Below, piece by piece: positions 10,502-17,694 of a stretch of DNA of 64,000 bases. The stretch is from Micromonospora musae (GTDB lineage: Bacteria; Actinomycetota; Actinomycetes; Mycobacteriales; Micromonosporaceae), in contig NZ_RAZT01000008.1 in the NCBI RefSeq assembly GCF_003626635.1, positions 248,001-312,000 on the forward strand, in the 5' to 3' direction. The translations under genes and the position numbers were made by a program. The notes beneath the pieces were generated by a model, which was not told where the DNA came from, did no database searches, and saw only the letters and a list, made by a program, of their open reading frames with translations. The first letter of the stretch is position 1; every line of letters begins with the position of its first letter.

Positions 10502-11129
10502 GGACGGCCAGCTCCCGGCGTAGGTTCGCCCGGGCCGGCTGCTCCCACAGTCGGGCCAGCGGGGGCGACCGGAACAGCGCCGGCAGGTCGAGCAGTGCGC
10601 GGAGCACCTGCGCCCGGCCGACCCGGAACTCCGCCTCGGCCACGTGGGCGTACTCCCGTCGCACCGCCGCCGCGTACCGCTCGTAGGTCGGTGCGGGCGC
10701 GGCCAGCACGGCGAGATCGGCGTCGCAGAGCAGGGTGCCGTCGGCGTCCCCGGCGTCGACCAGGTGCCCGGCGGTGAGCAGGACCAGCCGGCGGACCTCG
10801 GCCACCGCGTCGGCCGGGAGCCCGAGACCGGTGAGCAGCCGGACGGCCAGCTCGGCGCTGTCCCGCTCGTTCGCGTCGCCACCGGCCCGCGGGTCGTAGA
10901 CCGCGTCGTGGCACCACGCGGCCAGCCGGACCAGGTCAGGTCGTACGGCGAGCGCGGCGTGCCGGTCGATCACGTCCAGCACCGCGCGGAGATGGTCGAC
11001 GGTGTGGTAGTGCCGGTGCGGCTCCCGCCACCGGCGCAACAGCTCCTCCCCGGCTTCGGTCGGCCCGGCCGGGCCGGTCGCGCCGGCGCCCCGGGTCGCC
11101 GTCGTCCACCGTTCGAGTAGTTCGGCCAC
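10482..11129 (-). CDS. HD-superfamily predicted metal-dependent phosphohydrolase
   Basis: A 215-residue all-helical protein. The metal ligands of the HD fold are visible: HYHTVDH near residue 40 and the paired WCHDAVYD near 70, and the ERDSAELA helix follows. This matches the actinobacterial group of predicted metal-dependent HD phosphohydrolases, whose natural substrate is unknown. GTG 11129 is chosen because the frame extends upstream into DNA antisense to the next gene. The 3' end overlaps the DUF4031 gene by 20 bp. Confidence 0.85.
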   Translation of the reverse strand: MAELLERWTTATRGAGATGPAGPTEAGEELLRRWREPHRHYHTVDHLRAVLDVIDRHAALAVRPDLVRLAAWCHDAVYDPRAGGDANERDSAELAVRLLTGLGLPADAVAEVRRLVLLTAGHLVDAGDADGTLLCDADLAVLAAPAPTYERYAAAVRREYAHVAEAEFRVGRAQVLRALLDLPALFRSPPLARLWEQPARANLRRELAVLTAPAG

Positions 11130-11202
11130 GCGACGAGTCTGCCCCAGCCCCGAAGGGTCCGGAAGCGAGGATTCACCGGGCGCGCCCCGGGTAGTAGCGG
11201 GC

Positions 11203-12465
11203 ATGACGGCGGCCCGGGAGCGTAAACGGTTCGGACGGGTGCGCCCGCGTGAGCTGGTCGCCGACACCGACAGCACGCGCATCGCCGACGCGATGGAGCA
11301 GGTCCGGCACATCAGCAAGGCGACGCTGCACGAGCGGCTGCACCGGGTCCGGATGGCCGCCGGGTTGGCCGTGCAGGCCGGGCTGGCGGCCGCGCTGGCG
11401 TACCTGGTGTCGCATCGGCTGCTCGGCAACCCGCAGCCGGTCTTCGCGCCCATCTCGGCGGTCGGCACCCTGGCGGCCTCCGTCGGCCAACGGTTCCGGC
11501 GCACGGTGGAGCTGATCATCGGAGTGGCGGTCGGGGTGGCGGTCGGGGACGGCTTGATCTACGTCCTCGGGACCGGGGCCTGGCAACTCGGAATCGTGGT
11601 CACGGCGGCCATCCTGCTGACGATCTTCGCGGGCGCGAGCGTCGCGATCGTGATCCAGGCGGCGGCCACCGCCGTGCTGATCGTGACGCTGAGCCCCTCC
11701 ACGCAGAACCTGGAGATCCCCCGATTCGTCGACGCCTTCCTCGGCGGTGGGATCGCGTTGCTGGTGACCGCCATCCTGCTGCCGCTCAACCCGCTCCGGG
11801 TGCTCAACCGGGCCGCCCGGCCGGCGCTCGACCTGCTCGCCGCGCAGCTCGACGCCACCGCGGACGGCCTGCGCAGCCGGGATCGCGCGAGGGTGCAGCG
11901 GGCCCTGGACCGGCTCCGCGACAACAAGGAGCAGCTGGCCACCTTCGTGGAGGCGATCGAGGGGGCGAAGGAGACCGCGACCCTGTCACCGGCCCGGTGG
12001 CACCGCCGCAACGAGCTGACCCACTACGCGGACGCGGCCGACCCGATCGACCGGGCGATGCGCAACAGCGGCACGCTCATCCGCCGGTCGGTCACCCTGA
12101 TCGAGGACGAGGAGCCGATCCCCGAGCCGATGCCGGACGCGATCAACCATCTCGCCGAGTCGGTACGCCTGCTCAGACACGAGTTCGCCGTGGGCGACGA
12201 GCCGGAGCAGGCCCGGGAGCGGTCGCTGCGCGCGGTCAGCGAGGCCGGCCGGGCGTACGAGGACGGGGTCGGCTTCTCCGGCAGCGTCGTCGTGGCGCAG
12301 GTCCGCACGGCGGCGAGCGACCTGCTGGTGGCCTCCGGGATCGATCAGGAGGAGGCGAACCGGCTGATCCGGAGCTCCTTCGGCGATCTGGACACGCCCC
12401 GGGGCGGCAGCCCCGAACCGGACGGTGGGCGGCCGAAACCGCCCACCGCGCCGCCCGTCGGCTGA
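11203..12465 (+). CDS. FUSC / aromatic acid exporter-like membrane protein
   Basis: A 420-residue protein. After a basic cytoplasmic head (1-50), residues about 55-200 hold five to six hydrophobic helices with the PQPVFAPISAV block typical of the FUSC and ArAE_1 families; the C-terminal half (about 205-400) is soluble and helical. These families form efflux pores for aromatic acids or are linked to envelope stress. The last residues are Pro/Gly-rich, and a 21-bp direct repeat spans the stop codon. Substrate unknown. Confidence 0.8.
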   Translation: MTAARERKRFGRVRPRELVADTDSTRIADAMEQVRHISKATLHERLHRVRMAAGLAVQAGLAAALAYLVSHRLLGNPQPVFAPISAVGTLAASVGQRFRRTVELIIGVAVGVAVGDGLIYVLGTGAWQLGIVVTAAILLTIFAGASVAIVIQAAATAVLIVTLSPSTQNLEIPRFVDAFLGGGIALLVTAILLPLNPLRVLNRAARPALDLLAAQLDATADGLRSRDRARVQRALDRLRDNKEQLATFVEAIEGAKETATLSPARWHRRNELTHYADAADPIDRAMRNSGTLIRRSVTLIEDEEPIPEPMPDAINHLAESVRLLRHEFAVGDEPEQARERSLRAVSEAGRAYEDGVGFSGSVVVAQVRTAASDLLVASGIDQEEANRLIRSSFGDLDTPRGGSPEPDGGRPKPPTAPPVG

Positions 12466-12490
12466 CCGTCCCACCGCGCCGCCCGTCGGC
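12442..12490. repeat. 21-bp direct repeat across a stop codon
   Basis: The 21-bp block at 12442-12462 recurs exactly at 12470-12490, offset by 28 bp. The first copy encodes the last residues of the FUSC-like protein and the second is in the 3' untranslated region. It looks like a recent local duplication. Confidence 0.8.
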
Positions 12491-12554
12491 GCGCCGCGAC
12501 CGGCCCGGTGCGGCGTGCTCCGGGGGCTTCGGCCGGTGCCTCGCCGCCGGGGGC

Positions 12555-13820
12555 TCAGGCGAACGTGGCGAGGGCCGCGATCAGCCGGTCGACGTGCTGT
12601 TCGGTGCTGCCCAGCCCGATGCTGGCCCGCAGCGCCGTCGGCGGCAGGTCCCGCCGTCCGGAGCGGGTGGCCGCCTCGGTGAGCAGCCGCTGGGCGAGCG
12701 GGTGCGCGCAGAACAACCCGTCGCGCACCCCGATGGAGTGCTTCCGGGCCAGCTCGGCGGCGACCTCGCTGGAGTCCCACCCCGCGACCGCGAAGGAGAC
12801 GATGCCGACTCGCGGTGCGTCCGGCTCGAAGGTGCGCAGCTCCACCACGTGCGGCAGGGCCGCGATGCCCTCGCGGAGGCGGGCGAGCAGCCGCTGCTCC
12901 CGCTCGTGCAGCGCCGCACGGTCCGCGTCGCTGAGGGCGTCGCAGACGGCGGCCAGCGCCACCGCTCCCAGCAGGTTCGGGGTACCCCCCTCGTGCCGGG
13001 CCGGGCCGACCGCCCAGGTGACCTCGTGCGTGCCAGCCCCGACCCGGGCGGTGGCACCGCCGCCGGCCAGGTACGGCTGCGCCGCGTCGAGCCAGTCGGA
13101 CCGGCCGATCAACGCGCCGGCCCCGAACGGGGCGTAGAGCTTGTGGCCGGAGACGGCGAGGTAGTCCACGTCCAGCGCCAGCAGGTCCACCGGCACGTGC
13201 GGGGCGAGCTGCGCTGCGTCCACGGCGATCCGGGCGCCGTGCCGCCGGGCCACCCGGGCCAGCTCGGCCACCGGCCACCGTTCGCCGGTCACGTTGCTCG
13301 CCCCGGTGAAGGCCGCCAGCACCGGCAGCCCGGGCTGCGCCGCCCGACGCAGCTCGGCGAGCGCCGCGTCCAGCGCGCGTACCGCCTCACCGGAGTCGGC
13401 GGGCACCGGCAACCGGACCGAGCCGCGCGGCCAGGGCAGCAGGTTCGCGTGGTGCTCGCCGGCGAAGGTGACCACCGTGGTGCCGGCGGGCAATGCCCGG
13501 GCCAGCAGGTTCAGCGCGTCCGTGGTGTTACGGGTGAAGATCACGTGGTCGTCGGCCCGGGCGCCGAAGAAGTCACCCACCGTCTGCCGGGCCCGCTCGT
13601 ATTCGAGCGTGCAGCGGCGGGAGAGCGCGCCGGCGCCGCGGTGCACGCTCGCGTACCAGGGAAGCAGCTCGGCCACCGCGTCGGCCGCGGCCCGCGCGCA
13701 CGGCGCGGTGGCCGCGTAGTCGAGGTTGATCTCACCCGGTACACCGAGCACGTCGAGCGGCTCCGCCTCGGCCGGGACGGCGGGCACGGTGGCGTTCGGG
13801 GACACGAGGGCGACGGACAC
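12555..13820 (-). CDS. Class V aminotransferase, SufS/cysteine desulfurase-like, under a SAM-IV riboswitch
   Basis: A 421-residue PLP enzyme. It begins its fold with INLDYAATAPC (the DNAATTP-like block), has GEHHANLLPW for PLP stacking, DAAQ for the pyridine contact, the Schiff-base Lys in SGHKLYAP near residue 230 and a Cys in RDGLFCAHP at the position of the SufS catalytic Cys. It may be a cysteine desulfurase or a related sulfur amino acid lyase. GTG 13820 is chosen because GGGAGG lies 8 nt upstream; the longer frame runs through the riboswitch. No suf genes adjoin. SAM control suggests a role in methionine/cysteine economy. Confidence 0.88.
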   Translation of the reverse strand: MSVALVSPNATVPAVPAEAEPLDVLGVPGEINLDYAATAPCARAAADAVAELLPWYASVHRGAGALSRRCTLEYERARQTVGDFFGARADDHVIFTRNTTDALNLLARALPAGTTVVTFAGEHHANLLPWPRGSVRLPVPADSGEAVRALDAALAELRRAAQPGLPVLAAFTGASNVTGERWPVAELARVARRHGARIAVDAAQLAPHVPVDLLALDVDYLAVSGHKLYAPFGAGALIGRSDWLDAAQPYLAGGGATARVGAGTHEVTWAVGPARHEGGTPNLLGAVALAAVCDALSDADRAALHEREQRLLARLREGIAALPHVVELRTFEPDAPRVGIVSFAVAGWDSSEVAAELARKHSIGVRDGLFCAHPLAQRLLTEAATRSGRRDLPPTALRASIGLGSTEQHVDRLIAALATFA

Positions 13821-13865
13821 GGGGGAACCTCCCGGGCCAGGGACCCCGGGGCTACGTCGGGACGG

Positions 13866-13988
13866 GGTCCGCGCTTGCCCGGCACGCGGATCGGGGCCGG
13901 GCCCGGTCATCACCCGGGGCACCCCACCGCGAACTCGACGAGGGTTGCCGGCCAGCAAGCCGGGGCTTGACGCTGGCGCTCGTGACCT
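13866..13988 (-). promoter_or_regulatory. SAM-IV riboswitch
   Basis: Read on the minus strand, the segment starts GGTCACGAGCGCCAGC, continues with the SAM-core blocks GCTTGCTGGCCGGCAACC and GCGGTGGGGTGCCCCGGGTG, closes with GATGACC and then has a GCCGGGCAAGCGCGG block. That order matches the SAM-IV aptamer known from actinobacteria, including the 3' pseudoknot-type extension that separates it from SAM-I. It ends about 46 nt before the GTG of the class V aminotransferase. SAM binding is expected to lower expression when SAM is abundant. Called by eye; covariance scoring would settle it. Confidence 0.88.
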
Positions 13989-14052
13989 GCGGGCAGCATA
14001 GCGGCTGCCGATGCGCCAGGACCACCCGGCCGGTGGTGGCTAGGCTGACCGC

Positions 14053-15477
14053 ATGGCCGACACCCCGCCCGGCGGCGTACCGCCGTCGCCGACCGCGCCG
14101 TCCGCCCCGTCCGCCCCGGGTGCCGCGCCCCGGATGCCGCTGCGTCGGCTGGGTTGGCGGCGGCTGCTGGTGCTCGCGGGGCTGGTGCTGCTCATCGCGG
14201 CGTGCGCGGTCTTCATGGTCTACACCATCGGCGAGAACATCGGCGTGCAGGCGCTGCTGATCGGCGCGGCGACCGCCGTCCTGCCGGTGCCCGTGCTGGT
14301 CGGCTGTTTCCTCTGGCTCGACCGGTACGAGCCGGAGCCGCTGAAGTACCTCATCTTCTGCTTCGCCTGGGGCGCCTTCGTCGCCACGGCCGCCTCGCTG
14401 ACCGTCAACGACTTCGCGGCCGGCCGGATCGCCGACGCGCACCTGCCGGCCGCCCTCACCGGTGTGCTGGTCGCCCCGTTCGTCGAGGAGCTGACCAAGG
14501 CGCTCGGGCCGATCCTGCTGCTGGTGTTCCGGCGACGGGAGTGGTCCGGCATCACCGACGGGCTGGTCTACTGCGGGCTCTCCGCGGTCGGCTTCGCCAT
14601 GGTGGAGAACATCCTCTACCTGGGCGGCTACGGCTTCGCCAGCGGCGCGGAGCGGTTCGGGCCGGCGACCGGGGCGCAGCAGGTCATCGCCATCTTCATC
14701 GTCCGGATCCTGCTCTTCGGGTTCGCCCATCCGCTCTTCACCTCGATGACCGGGGTCGGGCTGGGCATCGCCGCCCGGACGGCCGACCGTCGGGTCCGGG
14801 TACTGGCGCCCGTCGCGGGTCTGCTGCTGGCCATGATGCTGCACGGCACGTGGAACCTGCTGCCGACGCTCAGCCAGGCCGCCGGCCAACCGCTGATCAT
14901 GCTGTACGGCTTCATCGGCCTGATGGTGCCGATCTTCTTCGGCATGGTCGGGCTGGCCGTCTGGCTGCGCGCCTGGGAGGGGCGGCTCACCGAGCGCAGG
15001 CTGCCGGACTACGTCCGGGCGGGTTGGTTGAGCCCGCCCGAGGTGGCGGCGCTGAGCAGCCTCGGTCGTCGGCACGCGGCCCGCGCCTGGGCCCGTCGGG
15101 TGGCCGGCGACGCCGGGGTGCGGGCGATGCGCGGCTACCAGTTCGCCGCCACCCGGCTGGCCCTGCTGCGCGACGGCTCGCTACGCGGTCTGGACCGGAA
15201 GGCGGCGGATCAGGAGCGGACCGCCCGGGAGGAGCGGGAGCTGCTGGAGGCGATCACCGCGTACCGCTCGTTCTTCGTCGGTCGGGACCCGCAGGCGCCC
15301 GCCGGGGTGTGGGACGGCGACCGCTACCACCTGCGCTTCCCGGACGGCTCGGAGCGGACGGTGGCCGCGCCGGTCGAGCCGGTGGTGCCGATCCCGGTGG
15401 TGCTGGGCGGGCCCCCGCCCGCGCCCGTTCCGCCGGGCTGGCACCCGCCGCACTCCGGCCGGCCCGGACACGCCTGA
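14053..15477 (+). CDS. PrsW-family intramembrane metalloprotease
   Basis: A 474-residue protein with a Pro-rich cytoplasmic head, about eight membrane helices between 35 and 310, and a charged cytoplasmic tail. The PrsW signatures are clear: WLDRYEPEP near residue 88, the catalytic-type pair E145-E146 in PFVEELTK, FAMVENILY near 181, and conserved His in FAHPLFTS and MMLHGTWN. PrsW enzymes cleave membrane substrates such as anti-sigma factors, but actinobacterial targets are mostly unknown. No sigma/anti-sigma pair lies nearby. The C-terminal tail (about 310-474) is longer than in the Bacillus protein. Confidence 0.85.
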   Translation: MADTPPGGVPPSPTAPSAPSAPGAAPRMPLRRLGWRRLLVLAGLVLLIAACAVFMVYTIGENIGVQALLIGAATAVLPVPVLVGCFLWLDRYEPEPLKYLIFCFAWGAFVATAASLTVNDFAAGRIADAHLPAALTGVLVAPFVEELTKALGPILLLVFRRREWSGITDGLVYCGLSAVGFAMVENILYLGGYGFASGAERFGPATGAQQVIAIFIVRILLFGFAHPLFTSMTGVGLGIAARTADRRVRVLAPVAGLLLAMMLHGTWNLLPTLSQAAGQPLIMLYGFIGLMVPIFFGMVGLAVWLRAWEGRLTERRLPDYVRAGWLSPPEVAALSSLGRRHAARAWARRVAGDAGVRAMRGYQFAATRLALLRDGSLRGLDRKAADQERTAREERELLEAITAYRSFFVGRDPQAPAGVWDGDRYHLRFPDGSERTVAAPVEPVVPIPVVLGGPPPAPVPPGWHPPHSGRPGHA

Positions 15478-15557
15478 CCGGTCGGCGCCGGAGTGCGAGC
15501 CGGTGCCGACCGGCGGTGCGTGCGCGGGCGTCGCGCCGTGCGGCCGGCGCAGGCGGG

Positions 15558-15725
15558 TCAGGTCATCAGGCTGGTGAGGAAGTCCCCGAGCCCCTGGAAC
15601 ATGGCCACCAGACCCGCTCCGATCGCCTTGAAGATGTTCGCCGCGCCGTCCGGCCGGAAGGCCATGAAGTAGATCAGGAACGCGATGAAGCCCCAGAACA
15701 GCAGCTTCCTGATCCATTCGGGCAT
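15558..15725 (-). CDS. Small single-pass membrane protein (55 aa)
   Basis: A 55-residue protein beginning MPEWIRKLLFWGFIAF, with one strong membrane helix at about 7-22 and a second amphipathic, weakly hydrophobic stretch (IFKAIGAGLVAMFQGL). GGGGAGGGAC just upstream of the ATG at 15725 gives a good ribosome site, so translation is likely. An in-frame start 18 codons upstream is less well supported. No known family. It sits between the convergent PrsW gene and the GroES-like gene. Confidence 0.65.
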   Translation of the reverse strand: MPEWIRKLLFWGFIAFLIYFMAFRPDGAANIFKAIGAGLVAMFQGLGDFLTSLMT

Positions 15726-15850
15726 CGTCCCTCCCCAGGGCCGGTGATGCGGCTGGCTTCCCGGCGGGGAGCGGTGCAAACGGCGTCCGTGCCGTGCGAG
15801 CGGGGTCCGTGCGGCCGGAGCCGGTCCGGCACCGCCCGACGGGGGACCCG

Positions 15851-16189
15851 CTAGAGGTAGAGCCCGGTGGCGCCCTCGTCGACCCGCTCGGCGGCCACGG
15901 CGTGCACGTCCCGCTCGCGCAGCAGCACGTAGCCCCGGCCGTGCAGCTCGACCTCGGAGCGGTCGTCGGGGTCGAAGAGAACCCGGTCGCCGGAGACGAT
16001 GGAGCGGACGCTCGGACCCACGCCCACGGCGGTGGCCCAGGCGAGCCGCTTGCCCACCGCGGCGGTCGCCGGGATCACGATGCCGGCGCTGGAGCGGCGC
16101 TCGCCCTCGCTCCCCTCCAACCGGACCAGCACCCGGTCGTGCAGCAGGCGAATCGGCAGGCCGGCGTCGAGATCGTTCTGGGCGGTCAC
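15851..16189 (-). CDS. GroES-family co-chaperonin paralogue
   Basis: A 112-residue protein with the GroES beta-barrel pattern: LLHDRVLVRLEG near the N-terminus, RSSAGIVIP for the mobile-loop region, VGPSVRSIVSGDRVLFDPDDRSEVELHGRGY in two blocks, and YVLLRERDVHAV. It is divergent from textbook GroES: the C-terminal extension is longer and no groEL is adjacent. The exact start is uncertain; GTG 16189 gives the usual short N-terminus, while another GTG further upstream is possible. It may cap one of several GroEL rings or have a specialised partner. Confidence 0.8.
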   Translation of the reverse strand: MTAQNDLDAGLPIRLLHDRVLVRLEGSEGERRSSAGIVIPATAAVGKRLAWATAVGVGPSVRSIVSGDRVLFDPDDRSEVELHGRGYVLLRERDVHAVAAERVDEGATGLYL

Positions 16190-16348
16190 GTCCTCAGACG
16201 CTACCGTGTCGCCCCCGCCACCCGAGGCGGTGGTTACCGTCACGGCGGCCAGGGCAATGTTGCGGAACAGGCCTAAGGTGACGAAGGCCGGCGTATGCTG
16301 TCCGACCTGTCGCCATGGGCGGACGGGCCGTCTTGCCAGGAGGTGCGC

Positions 16349-17647
16349 TTGAGCCGCTTCGAGCGGGTACGCGACCGGCTCCGTCGCGGGTACGAGTCGG
16401 TGCGGTCGTCCAGACGCCACGCGCGAACCACGTCCCACGACGTTCCCGCCGGGGCTGGGGTGGCCTCCCCGGCGTCGCCGGGACCGGTGGCGCCACCGAC
16501 GGCGACGGTCGTCGACGAGGAGCTGCCGCCGCCCCCGCCGCCGAGCACCACCAGCCGGGACGACGCGGAGGTGCCGCACGCGCTGCGCATCGCCGCCGCC
16601 TGGTCGTGGCGTCTGATCGTGATCGGCCTGGTCGCCTGGGCGCTGCTGCGGATCGTCGGCACGATCCGCATCGTCATCATTCCGCTCGCCATCGCGCTGC
16701 TGCTCTCGGCGCTGCTCGCCCCCGCGGTGGGCTGGTTGCTGCGCGCGCGGTTCCCCCGGTCGCTGGCGACCGCGGTGGTGCTGGTCGGCGGCCTGGCCGC
16801 GGTGGTCGGCACGCTGACCCTGGTGGTGAACGAGTTCATCAAGGGTGTGCCGGAGCTGAGCGACAAGTCCACTCAGGGCGTCCGGCAGATCCAGGAGTGG
16901 CTGAAGACCGGCCCGCTGCACGTCTCCGACAGCCAACTCGATCGCTACATCGAGGAGGGCCAGAAGTGGGTCAGTGAGAACACCGGCCGGTTCACGGATG
17001 CGGCCACCACCATCTCGGGCACCCTGGCCGAGGTGGTCACCGGCATGCTGCTGGTGCTCTTCGCGACCTTCTTCTTCCTCCGCGACGGCAGCCGGATCTG
17101 GCGCTTCCTGGTCCGGCTGCTGCCGGTGGCAGCCCGCTGGCGGGTGGACGACGCCGGCCGGGCCGCCTGGGGGACGCTCGTCGCCTACGTACGGGCCACC
17201 GTGCTGGTCGCCTTCATCGACGCCGTCGGCATCGGCATCTTCCTGGTCATCTTCGACATCCCGTTCGCCTTCCCGCTGGCCGCGCTGGTCTTCCTGGGCG
17301 CGTTCATCCCGATCGTCGGCGCGGCGCTCTCCGGCGGGGTCGCCGTGCTGGTCGCGCTCGTCGACAGCGGTCCGGTGACCGCGCTGATCATCCTCGGCGC
17401 GGTGATCGGCGTTCAGCAGCTGGAGGGGCACGTGCTCCAGCCGCTGATCATGGGTCGTGCGGTGGCCATCCACCCGCTCGCGGTGATCATCGGCATCGCC
17501 GCCGGTGTGGTGCTGGCCGGGATCACCGGCGCGCTGGTCGCCGTACCGCTCATCGCGGTCCTGAACACCGCCGTCCGGCGGCTCGCCGCGCGTACCGTGC
17601 CGGCGACCCCACCGGACGCCGTGGTGGTCGCCTCGCACGCCCCCTGA
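16349..17647 (+). CDS. AI-2E family transporter (TqsA/YdiK type)
   Basis: A 432-residue membrane protein. A basic, Pro-rich head (1-85) precedes about seven to eight helices: two near 90-150, a helical extracytoplasmic stretch (170-235), then the conserved C-terminal core with FLRDGSRIWRFL, FIPIVGAALSG and GVQQLEGHVLQPLIMGRAV, which is the family signature. Members are implicated in export of signals or Na+/H+ exchange, so the substrate is open. TTG 16349 is chosen because AGGAGG (16338-16343) lies 5 nt upstream; ATG 16295 is an alternative without a ribosome site. Confidence 0.85.
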   Translation: MSRFERVRDRLRRGYESVRSSRRHARTTSHDVPAGAGVASPASPGPVAPPTATVVDEELPPPPPPSTTSRDDAEVPHALRIAAAWSWRLIVIGLVAWALLRIVGTIRIVIIPLAIALLLSALLAPAVGWLLRARFPRSLATAVVLVGGLAAVVGTLTLVVNEFIKGVPELSDKSTQGVRQIQEWLKTGPLHVSDSQLDRYIEEGQKWVSENTGRFTDAATTISGTLAEVVTGMLLVLFATFFFLRDGSRIWRFLVRLLPVAARWRVDDAGRAAWGTLVAYVRATVLVAFIDAVGIGIFLVIFDIPFAFPLAALVFLGAFIPIVGAALSGGVAVLVALVDSGPVTALIILGAVIGVQQLEGHVLQPLIMGRAVAIHPLAVIIGIAAGVVLAGITGALVAVPLIAVLNTAVRRLAARTVPATPPDAVVVASHAP

Positions 17648-17655
17648 CCCGGCCC

Positions 17656-17691
17656 GGCGGCCCCCCGCACCACGGTGGGCGCGGGGCCGCC
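17656..17691. terminator. Bidirectional hairpin between convergent genes
   Basis: GGCGGCCCC (17656-17664) pairs perfectly with GGGGCCGCC (17683-17691). It lies between the AI-2E transporter stop and the DinG-type helicase stop, so it probably terminates one or both transcripts. Confidence 0.55.
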
Positions 17692-17694
17692 CGG

